A stretch of 51,458 nucleotides of DNA from Ochrobactrum sp. Q0168. GTDB taxonomy: Bacteria > Pseudomonadota > Alphaproteobacteria > Rhizobiales > Rhizobiaceae. A program made the position numbers and the translations under genes. Shown here one piece after another: positions 26,297 through 34,591 of this stretch; within the stretch, counting starts at the first letter, position 1; each line of letters opens with the position of its first letter. The stretch lies in assembly GCF_016427605.1 (NCBI RefSeq), contig NZ_JAELXQ010000023.1, forward strand, positions 1-51,458, given 5' to 3'. Below the pieces are notes generated by a model that worked only from the letters and a program-made list of their open reading frames with translations, had not been told where the DNA came from and made no database searches.

Positions 26297-27325
26297 TTAC
26301 TCGTCGATCCCCTTGGTTCCCCGCCGTTTCAGGTACTTGTCCCAATAAAAGTCGTCCGCATTCTCCGCGGTCACAATCGACAACCCGTTGTCCACGAATG
26401 GAATGCTCATCGGATTGAAGCCGGAACGCTTGGAGTCGTTCATCGGATCAATGAGTTCAGGATGCTTGGCCAGCCACAGCATCATAAAGCCCATATAGCC
26501 TTGCATGCCCTGATTAGGGTTGATGGAGCCGAACACTTGTCCAGCCTTGATCATATCGAGGATGTTGGCATTCACGTCGGCACACATGACGAGAATCTTG
26601 CCGCCGCTCTCCTGATTGGCCTGGGAGGCACCGATCGCCGAGTTGGCTTCCGGCATGAAAACGGCGCCGAGATTGGGGTGCGCCTGAACCAGACTCATAA
26701 GCCCCTGATAGGCCTTGTTGGGGTCCTGGTTGGAAGCTGCGCGACCGACGAGCTTCATATCCGGATATTTTTCCTCCATCCGGGCGATGAAAGCCGCTAT
26801 GCGCTTGTCATGGTTGTCCTGACCCGGATTTTCGAGAACGGCATATTCGCCCTTTCCGCCCATCTTCTTTGCAATCGCGTCGGCGGCATAGGTGCCTTCG
26901 CGGGTATTGTCCGAAGTGATAAATGAAATACGTTTCGAGAGTGGTGAGTCAGCAGCGAAAGTGACGACGGCGGTGCCCTGATCAATCGCGCGGTTGATCG
27001 GCTCAACGAACGGATCCGAGTTCATCGGATGGACAAGAATGCCCGCCGGGTTCTGTGCCAGTGCCTGATCGAAGGTAGCGATCTGTTTATTGACGTCATA
27101 TTCGGGCGTGCCGGTATAGGCTGTCTCGCAACCGAACTGTTGGCCAGCTTGTTTGAACATCTCGTAAACCGGGAACCAGTATTCGACGCCCGAAACCATG
27201 ACGTTCATGACATATTTTTCGCCGGGCTTGCAGCGAAACGGGTTCTCCGTTTCCGCGCTAGCCACGCCAGCGAACAATGTGGTTGCAAGGATCGCCGCTG
27301 CGGACGTGCTTAGAAAATTGCGCAA
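26297..27325 (-). CDS. Periplasmic sugar-binding protein of the ribose-type ABC importer
   Basis: About 342 residues from a TTG at 27325, chosen because AAGGAGG lies 4 nt upstream and the product starts with a signal peptide (LRNFLSTSAAAILATTLFAGVASAE). The open frame continues 34 codons upstream, but that part is basic and unlike the family. The mature part is a periplasmic-binding-protein-like domain (YVMNVMVSGVEYWFPVYEMF; DNTREGTYAADAIAKKMGGK; VLENPGQDNHDKRIAAF). It would bind the pathway substrate, probably a sugar, polyol or short glycoside. First gene of the 10-kb operon. Confidence 0.88.
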   Translation of the reverse strand: MRNFLSTSAAAILATTLFAGVASAETENPFRCKPGEKYVMNVMVSGVEYWFPVYEMFKQAGQQFGCETAYTGTPEYDVNKQIATFDQALAQNPAGILVHPMNSDPFVEPINRAIDQGTAVVTFAADSPLSKRISFITSDNTREGTYAADAIAKKMGGKGEYAVLENPGQDNHDKRIAAFIARMEEKYPDMKLVGRAASNQDPNKAYQGLMSLVQAHPNLGAVFMPEANSAIGASQANQESGGKILVMCADVNANILDMIKAGQVFGSINPNQGMQGYMGFMMLWLAKHPELIDPMNDSKRSGFNPMSIPFVDNGLSIVTAENADDFYWDKYLKRRGTKGIDE

Positions 27326-27717
27326 GTTCCCTCCTTGGAGCCGAAGCCCCTCCCAATATCCGAAGTCGCCCTGTCGAGCGGCTGATGAACCATGAAGACC
27401 GAACCTCCTCCTCGAAATCCGGTACACGCAGATAATCGGAAGAAATTTATTGTGTCAATATAATTCACATAATGAAATATATTTCATGCCCATCCGAGAA
27501 CGATCGACCAGAAATAGGTGGTCCTACGCTGGCAAAGTCATCCATGTTATTGCTGGCGCTGAGTTTGGGACTGACAAGCGTATTGGAATATGTGACAGAA
27601 CTATCAAAGAGAATAGAATGATGGTGGAATGTTTATCGAATATAAGACGACACAAGCGGCACCGACAGCACTGAAACTCCCGCCTCAATGCTCTCAGTCA
27701 ATCAATCCATTCATTCA
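27326..27717. other. Promoter region of the polyol operon (392 bp without a gene)
   Basis: No gene seen. It holds TTGACA on the minus strand at 27458-27453 with weak -10 candidates 15-17 nt further (GATTAT, TTATCT), and upstream of it the palindrome at 27472-27487. Further right, 27500-27717, is AT-richer and has no clear terminator after the glpP-like gene, so some read-through from the glycerol-type operon into the polyol operon is possible. Confidence 0.5.
27472..27487. promoter_or_regulatory. Perfect 16-bp palindrome, candidate SorC-regulator operator
   Basis: ATGAAATA mirrored by TATTTCAT without spacer, 14 bp upstream of the -35 TTGACA at 27458-27453 of the binding-protein promoter. 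AT-rich dyads of this size are typical operators; the SorC-type regulator of the operon is the obvious candidate ligand. Confidence 0.5.
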
Positions 27718-28299
27718 TTATGGCTTGCGCCTATAGTCCCAAAGGGATTTATTGCTTGAAGAAACGGCAATGGCACCCTGTTTCATGGCCGTAGCAACGT
27801 CAGCCTCATTGCAGATGAAGCCAGAGGCCACGACAGGCGGCAGACGGCGCTTGTCCTCGGCAGACAGGTAGCCAAGCATCGGGGATGGCATAATCTGCAC
27901 CAGATTGGGTGCACTTTGCGAAATCGCCTTCAGGCTGCGAGGCCAGGTGGACCGGTCGGTCACAAAAACCTTCTGCATGGTCAGAAGGCCGCATTGCGCG
28001 GCCTTCTGGATTGTTGGAACACGGGTCGACAGCAGAACCGAAATGCCAATCTCGGCAAGGAATTCGATAGCTCCCTTGTCCTGCGACAGGCCTTCGCAAC
28101 TGTCGATGTTCAGAACGATCAGCTTATTGCTTTTCTTCAGCGCATTGAGCACTTCAGCCACATGGCGCAGGGCAATGTTGGCGACGATGCCCACTTCCGC
28201 CTTGCTGTCCAAGAAAGCCTGAAGATTATCCACGCCGTAGAGCGTTGCCATGACTGGCGCCCGCAAAAGCCGCTCGCCGATCGTTCTGTCCAATGTCAT
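27718..28299 (-). CDS. glpP: GlpP-like glycerol-3-phosphate-responsive antiterminator
   Basis: About 193 residues from ATG 28299, the same length as Bacillus GlpP. Matching blocks are LIVLNIDSCEGLSQDKGAIEFL, GISVLLSTRVPTIQKA, VFVTDRSTWPRSLKA, VQIMPSPMLG, VASGFICNEADVATAMKQGAIAVSSSNKSLW; the last corresponds to the GGLIRTEEDV...GAVAVTTSN end of GlpP. In Bacillus it binds G3P and glpD leader RNA and allows read-through of a terminator. The gene closes a glycerol-type operon, 4 nt after the AGPS-like gene. Whether it works on RNA in this organism is unknown; the inverted repeat at 34566-34591 is a candidate target. Confidence 0.85.
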   Translation of the reverse strand: MTLDRTIGERLLRAPVMATLYGVDNLQAFLDSKAEVGIVANIALRHVAEVLNALKKSNKLIVLNIDSCEGLSQDKGAIEFLAEIGISVLLSTRVPTIQKAAQCGLLTMQKVFVTDRSTWPRSLKAISQSAPNLVQIMPSPMLGYLSAEDKRRLPPVVASGFICNEADVATAMKQGAIAVSSSNKSLWDYRRKP

Positions 28300-28303
28300 T
28301 CCG

Positions 28304-29854
28304 TCATTTTCCGTCTCTTGGCATGTCGAGCGAAAGTCCGAGCTTGCCGGGGTTAAGCAGATTGTCCGGGTCGAGCGCCTTCTTGACCGTTTCAAGGAGA
28401 GGAAACGCAGAACCCAGAGCGTCCTTCATGTAAGGCGCGCGGAGAAGTCCGACGCCGTGGTGATGGCTCAAGGCTGCACCATACTTGATTAGAACGGCAT
28501 TGGCAGCATCCCAAGCAGCACGATACCATTCGGCGCGCTTTTCGACTTCTACATCGCCACGCAGCGAGAAATAAAGGCAGGCGCCGTCAACATAGGCATG
28601 CGACTGGTGCGCCGAACCGGCCAGCGTGCCCGGCACGGCATTGATGGCAGCCACGACTTCATCGTAAATCGCAGGCAGGTCGCGCCAGCATCCCGTCATT
28701 TCCAGCGTATCGGCAACAAAGCCCGGGCTGCGTTTGAAGCCTTCGGCGCTCTTGCCGGTCAGATAGCGCGTATCGAGCCATTTCTCGAAGATCGTGTCAC
28801 CATCAAGCTTGTCACCGAGTTCGGCGCAAACCTTCTCACTGATCGCCATCACGGCATCGACCATTTCCTGCGCGCCTTCATCGGCGATCAAAAGCACGTT
28901 GCTTTCCGGCAGGCCAAACTGCACACCGCTTTCCAGCTCGTCGTAGAGACGCAGCGCTGCCGGATTGGCACCGCCCTGCATAATGCGGCGGCAGGCTTCC
29001 AGACCGATGCCGAAGCTCTTGAAACCATAGGCAATCGCGCGGGCATAATCCGGCAGACGGTGCAGTTTAAAGCGCGCCTTAACGATGATGCCGAGCGTGC
29101 CTTCCGAACCGATGAAGATCTGCTGCAGATCGGGACCGATAGCTGCGCGGGCATAGTTTCCAACCGTTACCAGCGAACCATCCGCCAGCACGACTTCCAT
29201 GCCGTAGACCATATCCTCGATCTTGCCATAGCGCGTCGAAAGCTGACCCGCTCCGCGGCAGGCGATCCAGCCGCCGACGGTGCTGATACCGAACGAAGAC
29301 GGCCAATGCCCCATGGTCATACCAAAGTCACGCTGGATCATTTCCTCGAAAATGTCGCCGAACATGCCAGCTTCAACTTCAACGATCTGGCTATCCGCAT
29401 CGAAGCTGACAAAACGGTTGAGATTGCAGACATCAAGCACGATACCGCCGCGCAACGGGAGCGCCGCGCCCGTAACGTTGGAGCGCCCGGCAGAAACCGT
29501 AACCGGAACTTTTGCTTCATGCGCAAGGCGCATGACGGCCTGAACCTGCTCCACCGTCGAAACGCGGACGAATACGCCGTCAATCGTTGCGGGCTTTCCG
29601 CCTGTTTCCGCCACCATGGTGCGCGCCCACCAGTCGCGGGTGTTCACGACGACATCTTCGCGCGCGGTTAAAACTTCGTCTGCAACGCCCCGCAGCTTTT
29701 CAACGAGAACAGCGTCTACGGCAACGGCATTCTGAGCCAGATCGGCCTCGGTGCCGATTTCCTTGATGCTGCCAGCATAATGCGGCTGGGTCGGTGCGCC
29801 AACGACATAATTTCCACGATTATAACCGCGCTTGATGGCTTCCTTGCTGATCAT
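28304..29854 (-). CDS. FAD-binding oxidase, alkyl-dihydroxyacetonephosphate synthase (AGPS)-like
   Basis: 516 residues. An N-terminal PCMH FAD-binding domain (VPVTVSAGRSNVTGAALPLRGG, about 115-135) is followed by the AGPS-typical MTMGHWPSSFGISTVGGWIA and RYGKIEDMVYGMEVV blocks. The C-terminal domain carries Y-x-x-A-LSHHHGVGLLRAPYM with three His at 464-466, the catalytic His motif of alkylglycerone-phosphate synthases, and ends LDPDNLLNPGKLGL as in the FAD-oxidase/GlcD superfamily. AGPS enzymes exchange the acyl group of acyl-DHAP for a fatty alcohol; relatives include plain dehydrogenases, and no ether-lipid partner gene (DHAP acyltransferase, fatty acyl-CoA reductase) is visible here. Location beside GlpD and a kinase suggests instead a G3P/DHAP-related oxidation or ether-lipid breakdown step. 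Confidence 0.87.
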   Translation of the reverse strand: MISKEAIKRGYNRGNYVVGAPTQPHYAGSIKEIGTEADLAQNAVAVDAVLVEKLRGVADEVLTAREDVVVNTRDWWARTMVAETGGKPATIDGVFVRVSTVEQVQAVMRLAHEAKVPVTVSAGRSNVTGAALPLRGGIVLDVCNLNRFVSFDADSQIVEVEAGMFGDIFEEMIQRDFGMTMGHWPSSFGISTVGGWIACRGAGQLSTRYGKIEDMVYGMEVVLADGSLVTVGNYARAAIGPDLQQIFIGSEGTLGIIVKARFKLHRLPDYARAIAYGFKSFGIGLEACRRIMQGGANPAALRLYDELESGVQFGLPESNVLLIADEGAQEMVDAVMAISEKVCAELGDKLDGDTIFEKWLDTRYLTGKSAEGFKRSPGFVADTLEMTGCWRDLPAIYDEVVAAINAVPGTLAGSAHQSHAYVDGACLYFSLRGDVEVEKRAEWYRAAWDAANAVLIKYGAALSHHHGVGLLRAPYMKDALGSAFPLLETVKKALDPDNLLNPGKLGLSLDMPRDGK

Positions 29855-29856
29855 AT

Positions 29857-31536
29857 TCAGTTCGCTCCTATGAGAATGGATTTTTCTTTTTCAGTCGCAG
29901 CCACATAGGCGGCGACCTGACGATCGATTTCAGGTTGGGGGAGACCAAGCTCCTCACCCAGCAAAGCACCGACCTTCGCGGCGGCACGGGCGGAAGCATC
30001 GCGTGCCATCAGGCGGGCACGCATACGACGCGACAGCACGTCATCGATCGTCCGGGCAAGTTCATGCCGGGCCGCGTAGACAACTTCGCCGCCGGTATAG
30101 GGCAACCCTTCCACCACCGGTTGGGCAAGTTCGGTACGAGAGGCCATCAGATCGCTGACGAAGCGCGATTCCGTGCCGTAACGTTCGCCCAGATGCGCCT
30201 CCATGCCGCCCGACGCGACGATTGCCTGCGCGTCATAACCGGCGGCACCCAGCAGAAAGGCCTTCTTTGTGGTGCAACGACGGCGATCACCCAGAACTTT
30301 CGCGGCGGCGTCCACCGTCTGTTCGGCCATATGGCGCGAAGTCGTCAGCTTGCCGCCCACAATCGTGACAAGGCCATCAGGCGCAACATGCACCGAATGG
30401 TCGCGTTTGACGTCCATGGTGCTGCCGCCCGATGAAGCGGCGACCAGCGGACGGCAACCGGCAATGCTGCCGACGACATCATCCGGCGTCAGATCGATAT
30501 TGAGCGCGCTGCACGCGCCCTCGATCAGAAAATCCAGCTCGCGACGCGTGCAATGCACATCATCGAGATCGCCCTGATAATCCTCATCGGTCGTGCCAAG
30601 GTAGGAGACATTCCCCCAGCGTGTGATGGTCGCCCGGCGGCTGCGGCCCGGCACGGGTACCGTCACCGTGCAGTCATTGCGGATTTTCAGCCAGGGGATC
30701 GCCACGTGAACCCCCTTTGCGGGGCGCACATGCAACGGCTTTTCGCCATCCTTGCCAAGCCCCATCCAGTCCCTCAGCCATACGCCCGTCGCCATGATGA
30801 CGGTCTTGGCGCGCACCCGAATTTCCTTGCCCTCGACGGTATGAACGATAGCGCCATCGACCCGGCCCGAACTGCGGGTGATTTCGGCCACTTTCGAGTG
30901 GTTGAGAACCGTCGCCCCATAAAAACCGGCCGAGCGGGCAAGCGCCAATGTAAGGCGTGCATCGTCAACGCGGGCATCAAAATACATGAGGCCGCCGCGC
31001 AGATATTCGTCCTTGAAGGTCGGGCAGTGCGCCAGCACTTCCGCCGCAGTCAGCTTCTGATGCAGGATGCCTTCGCGCCAGCCGCCAGCCAGATCATAGG
31101 TCCAAAGCAAGCCTTCAAACGCCTTGGCAAAGCGCGCGTCGAACACACCATCCCTTTCAAGAATGGGGAATAGGAAAGGCAGACGCTGCACCAGATGGCT
31201 AGCATTGCGCCGTAGGCGCTGGCGCTCCAGCAGGGAATGACGAACCAGTCCAAGATTGCCCTGTTCGATATAACGCAAGCCGCCATGCACCATCTTCGAG
31301 GATTTTGATGACGTACCGGATGCAAAATCATCCTTCTCGACCAGCGCAACACGAAAGCCGCGCAGACTTGCGTCGAAGGCGCAGTAAGCCCCGGTCACAC
31401 CGCCGCCAACGATCAGAATATCGTAGGTTTCGGTGGCAAGACGGTCTTCCTGTTCCGAACGGTTCAGCCGCAACGGTTCGGTGCGGATCATCCGGGCGCG
31501 ATCCTTGTCCGCGCGCCGGGAGCGCAGATTCAGCAT
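29857..31536 (-). CDS. glpD: Glycerol-3-phosphate dehydrogenase (GlpD family)
   Basis: 559 residues. AGGAG lies 5 nt before the ATG at 31536. The FAD motif is ILIVGGGVTGAYCAFDASL, then the GlpD signature FASGTSSKSSKMVHGGLRYIEQGN, and later GSIAGCRPLVAAS and VTIVGGKLTTSRHMAEQTVD. The enzyme oxidises sn-glycerol-3-phosphate to dihydroxyacetone phosphate at the inner membrane, reducing quinone. The substrate may be another polyol phosphate, since the kinase encoded upstream is not a plain glycerol kinase by eye. Gap of 2 nt to the AGPS-like gene downstream and 12 nt to the kinase gene upstream. Confidence 0.87.
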   Translation of the reverse strand: MLNLRSRRADKDRARMIRTEPLRLNRSEQEDRLATETYDILIVGGGVTGAYCAFDASLRGFRVALVEKDDFASGTSSKSSKMVHGGLRYIEQGNLGLVRHSLLERQRLRRNASHLVQRLPFLFPILERDGVFDARFAKAFEGLLWTYDLAGGWREGILHQKLTAAEVLAHCPTFKDEYLRGGLMYFDARVDDARLTLALARSAGFYGATVLNHSKVAEITRSSGRVDGAIVHTVEGKEIRVRAKTVIMATGVWLRDWMGLGKDGEKPLHVRPAKGVHVAIPWLKIRNDCTVTVPVPGRSRRATITRWGNVSYLGTTDEDYQGDLDDVHCTRRELDFLIEGACSALNIDLTPDDVVGSIAGCRPLVAASSGGSTMDVKRDHSVHVAPDGLVTIVGGKLTTSRHMAEQTVDAAAKVLGDRRRCTTKKAFLLGAAGYDAQAIVASGGMEAHLGERYGTESRFVSDLMASRTELAQPVVEGLPYTGGEVVYAARHELARTIDDVLSRRMRARLMARDASARAAAKVGALLGEELGLPQPEIDRQVAAYVAATEKEKSILIGAN

Positions 31537-31548
31537 TTCAACTCCTGT

Positions 31549-33072
31549 TTAATGATAGTGACCGGATCGAACGCGTGCGACTTCCTCATCCGTAAGGGAG
31601 CGCCACCGCGCTCTGCGGTCCTGCCGTTCCGCTTCGCTGGTCTTGGGGATAAAAAGATTGCCTTCGGGCAGCATCGCGCGCGCGTCTGCAAGGTCGCTCC
31701 AGAGCAAGCCATCACTGCCTGCCAGAAACGCGGTGCCGCGCAGACTGGCGCGATCCTGATCCGCCATGCGTCGCACCGGCACACCGCTGAGATCAGCCTG
31801 AAGCTGAAGCAGTGCGTCGCTGGAGGAAAGCCCTCCACCCGCCACTACTTCCCTTACCGGAACACCAGCCACTTCCGCACTCGCCTCCGCACAGGAAACG
31901 ACCGAATGGGCGATGCCTTCCAGAACGGCATGGGCAAGATGCGCCCGGCTGTGTGCCATCGAAAGCCCGGTCAGTGATGCGCGGCCATCCGGAACGATGT
32001 TCGGCTGGCGCAATCCCGTGAGCGTCGGCATGAAGAAAAGACCATCGGAAGACGGCACTGTTGCAGCCAGTTCGCTAATCTCTTTTGCATTGTCGAACCA
32101 GCGCATTTCATTGCAGAGCCAGTTGAGCGCTGAGCCTGTTGTAGCGGCGTAGGTTTCGACCGCGAAATGCGAGATATTTTCGCTCCGCCAGGCCGTCATG
32201 GTGAAAGTTGCTTCATAAAGGCCGGGGTTTTTCGGCGTCTGCTTTCCGATCACAAGATCGACAAAGCTGCCCGTACCATGCACGCACATGGCCTGCCCCG
32301 CATCGTGGCAGCCAAGACCGACAAGACCGCCCAGCTGATCGCCGCATGATGCCTTGATCGGCACGCGGATACCCAGAATATCCTGCCGCGTATAACCGAA
32401 ATCATCGGCATCCTGTTTCAGCTCGGGCAAAAGTTCCAGCGGAAAATCCTGCGCCTCCACCCATTCGGTAAAGTAGCGGTTCTCAGCGAGAATATAAGCA
32501 CCGGCAGAAGTGGCATTCGTCGGCGTGGTGACGGCCTTGCGTTCTTCAGACAGATTCCACAGCAACCACGTGTCGACCGTACCGAAGGCAAGCCGCTTCG
32601 TCTTCCATGCCTCGCGCACGGCGGGCGTTTCCTGCATGTGGCGCGCCGCCCATAGATAGATCGCGCGTCCGCCAACCGGTCGTCCGGCAAGCGACACGAG
32701 TTTCTCGTCCCAGATAGCTCCGAGTGGTTTCAGTTCTTCGGCATAGCGCGAATCCTGCCAGACCATAGCCGGAACCAGCGCCCGGCCCGTTTGCGTATCC
32801 CAAAGGACACCGGTTGCGCGCTGGGTGGCGATTGCCATTGCGACGATCTCCACGCCCGCATCGCCTGCAGCAGCAATCGTCTTGCCGCACACTTCGATGG
32901 TCGTCTGCAAAAGAACATCGGCGTCCTGTTCCACCACATTGTGCCGTGGTGAGGAGACGGCAAGCGTCGTATAATTGACCGCGGAGACCGAACCGTCGGC
33001 CGCGACAAGCGCGGCCCTGGTTCCGGACGTTCCTTCATCAATGGCCAGAATGGCCTGTTTGCGTCCGTTCAC
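31549..33072 (-). CDS. FGGY-family kinase, glycerol-kinase-like
   Basis: 507 residues from a GTG at 33072 with GGAGG 5 nt upstream. The phosphate loop is AIDEGTSGTRAALVAADG (about 11-28), close to glycerol kinase, and HNVVEQDADVLLQTTIEVC resembles the GlpK VEHDPxEIW region. The catalytic Asp is in IKASCGDQLGGLVGLG, and the adenine side is MCVHGTGSFVDLVIG and EVVAGGGLSSSDALLQLQADL. GlpK normally has W-R-R and E-x-T substrate-contact residues; here the contact region reads MVWQDSRYAEELKP, so glycerol is the likeliest but not proven substrate. It sits between the MFS transporter gene and glpD, so the product goes straight to GlpD. Confidence 0.86.
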   Translation of the reverse strand: MNGRKQAILAIDEGTSGTRAALVAADGSVSAVNYTTLAVSSPRHNVVEQDADVLLQTTIEVCGKTIAAAGDAGVEIVAMAIATQRATGVLWDTQTGRALVPAMVWQDSRYAEELKPLGAIWDEKLVSLAGRPVGGRAIYLWAARHMQETPAVREAWKTKRLAFGTVDTWLLWNLSEERKAVTTPTNATSAGAYILAENRYFTEWVEAQDFPLELLPELKQDADDFGYTRQDILGIRVPIKASCGDQLGGLVGLGCHDAGQAMCVHGTGSFVDLVIGKQTPKNPGLYEATFTMTAWRSENISHFAVETYAATTGSALNWLCNEMRWFDNAKEISELAATVPSSDGLFFMPTLTGLRQPNIVPDGRASLTGLSMAHSRAHLAHAVLEGIAHSVVSCAEASAEVAGVPVREVVAGGGLSSSDALLQLQADLSGVPVRRMADQDRASLRGTAFLAGSDGLLWSDLADARAMLPEGNLFIPKTSEAERQDRRARWRSLTDEEVARVRSGHYH

Positions 33073-33086
33073 ATTATCCTCCGTTG

Positions 33087-34502
33087 TTACCGGTCGCCTT
33101 CGAACTGCGGCGCATTTGGCTCGTCATCCGGGCTGATCTTGGTACGGGTGGGATCCCACTGGATGATCGAGCAGATGATGCAAGCGATCAGTGGAACCAC
33201 CGACAGGATCAGGAATGTCGGGCCAAGGCCGTAGTTCTCGCGGAAGATCGGGAAAACCAGCAGGCCAAGGGCCGCTCCCATGGCGCCGAGCGCACCAATG
33301 ATGCCGTTGGCGCCGGCACGTAATTCGCTACGGAACGAGAGTGACGATAAGCTCTTACCGTTTGCGCCCGGACCACCAGAGTGGAACAGGATGAAGAGCG
33401 AAGGAACGATCACCGCGAGCCAGGTCGGCATGGTGTCATGGTAGAGGCCCATGATGACCAGCATGACGAAAACTGCACCGAAGCCAATGGCGGAAGCCTT
33501 GCGCAAGCCAAGCACGCGTCCGATAACCGGCGAAGAAAAGCCGCCGATGATACCGAATACGTTGAACACCAGTGTGCCCAGCATGGCATAGAGGAAATCT
33601 TTGCCGAACAGCGCCGCACTGATGAGCGGCAGATACCAGCCCACAGCAAAATACTGGATGGATTGCCCGATCTGAACAGTCGCCGCCAGAATGGTGCGCG
33701 GCAGATAGATACCACGGAAAATCAGCGCGACATTCGCTATGCCGCGACGCGCTTGATTGAGAACCGGCAAGCGATCTTCAGGCCGAGCAGCAACGAAATC
33801 GCGATGATAAATGCGGGTCATCGCGCGCGCAGCTTCCTCCAAGCGCTCCTTGCGAGCAAGCCAGATAGGGCTTTCAACCATGAACATCGCCTGAAGCACC
33901 ATGATGGCAAAGGCAAAGACACCGGTGGCAGCGACGGAATAACGCCAGATCGAGTCACCCACGTCAAAGCTGTAGAACAGCATCGCCAGAAGCACATTAG
34001 TACATACTGCGGTGTACCAGATGCCCTGCCAGGTATTGAGACGGCTGCGCAGGCGCGCAGGCGTGAACTCGGCGAGTACGGCCATGGCGATGGCAAAGTC
34101 GATGCCGTAGGCGGCGCCAACGAAGAAGCGACCCAACAGAATGACTTCATAGGAATGCGCGGTCATCACCAGCACTGCGCCGATAAGCGCGATGAGCTTT
34201 GCGAAGATGAGCGGGCGCATACGACCCCAGCGGTCGGCGATCCAGCCACCGATCGGATTGAACGCGATGGACACCCATGCGGCAAAAGAGGTCATCAGTG
34301 CGACCTGCGCCGCATCCAATCCCAGATCACGGGTCATCGGCCCAAGGCCTGCACTCAGCGCCGAATTGGCGAAGGCATCCAGGAACAGGCCACCGAGGGC
34401 AAGCCACCAGATGACACCGGCGCGGCCTCGAATGCCGTCATTCGCATCTATGTAGGAAATGATATCCGGTACGCCCCTAAGGGCTATTTTGCTTCCGTGC
34501 AT
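33087..34502 (-). CDS. MFS transporter, sugar/polyol:H+ symporter type
   Basis: 471 residues with 12 predicted membrane helices. Sugar-porter-like motifs are seen: GGWIADRWGRMRPL between helices 2 and 3, and R-x-R-x-x-N-T-W (LRSRLNTWQGIWY) at helix 5. A cytosolic loop with MVESPIWLARKERLEEAARAM (middle) matches the PESPRWL signature. GGAGG lies 8 nt before the ATG. As first gene of the kinase-glpD-AGPS-glpP operon it should bring in the polyol, glycerol or a glycerol-headgroup compound. A perfect inverted repeat lies 64 bp upstream. Confidence 0.88.
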   Translation of the reverse strand: MHGSKIALRGVPDIISYIDANDGIRGRAGVIWWLALGGLFLDAFANSALSAGLGPMTRDLGLDAAQVALMTSFAAWVSIAFNPIGGWIADRWGRMRPLIFAKLIALIGAVLVMTAHSYEVILLGRFFVGAAYGIDFAIAMAVLAEFTPARLRSRLNTWQGIWYTAVCTNVLLAMLFYSFDVGDSIWRYSVAATGVFAFAIMVLQAMFMVESPIWLARKERLEEAARAMTRIYHRDFVAARPEDRLPVLNQARRGIANVALIFRGIYLPRTILAATVQIGQSIQYFAVGWYLPLISAALFGKDFLYAMLGTLVFNVFGIIGGFSSPVIGRVLGLRKASAIGFGAVFVMLVIMGLYHDTMPTWLAVIVPSLFILFHSGGPGANGKSLSSLSFRSELRAGANGIIGALGAMGAALGLLVFPIFRENYGLGPTFLILSVVPLIACIICSIIQWDPTRTKISPDDEPNAPQFEGDR

Positions 34503-34565
34503 TACGGCGTCCTCCCAACGTCGTTATGACATCTGCAAGAGGACTTATCCGGATTCCAGACGCAA

Positions 34566-34591
34566 TAAGACCACCCTTGCAGATGGTCTTA
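34566..34591. promoter_or_regulatory. Perfect 8-bp inverted repeat in the leader of the glycerol-type operon
   Basis: TAAGACCA / TGGTCTTA with a 10-nt spacer, 64 bp before the MFS start. On the minus-strand RNA it can form a hairpin. It could be an operator or the RNA structure on which the GlpP-like antiterminator acts. It lacks a T-run, so a terminator role is uncertain. Confidence 0.45.

Noticed and set aside
28598..29671. Plus-strand open frame of 357 codons opposite the AGPS-like gene
   Set aside because: Antisense shadow: low-complexity, Arg/His-rich, no recognisable domain; the minus-strand product is clear.
33381..34529. Long (382-codon) plus-strand open frame opposite the MFS gene
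   Set aside because: It mirrors the minus-strand gene in GC-rich codons, has a His/Arg/Asp/Glu-rich composition unlike any protein family, and no ribosome-binding site.
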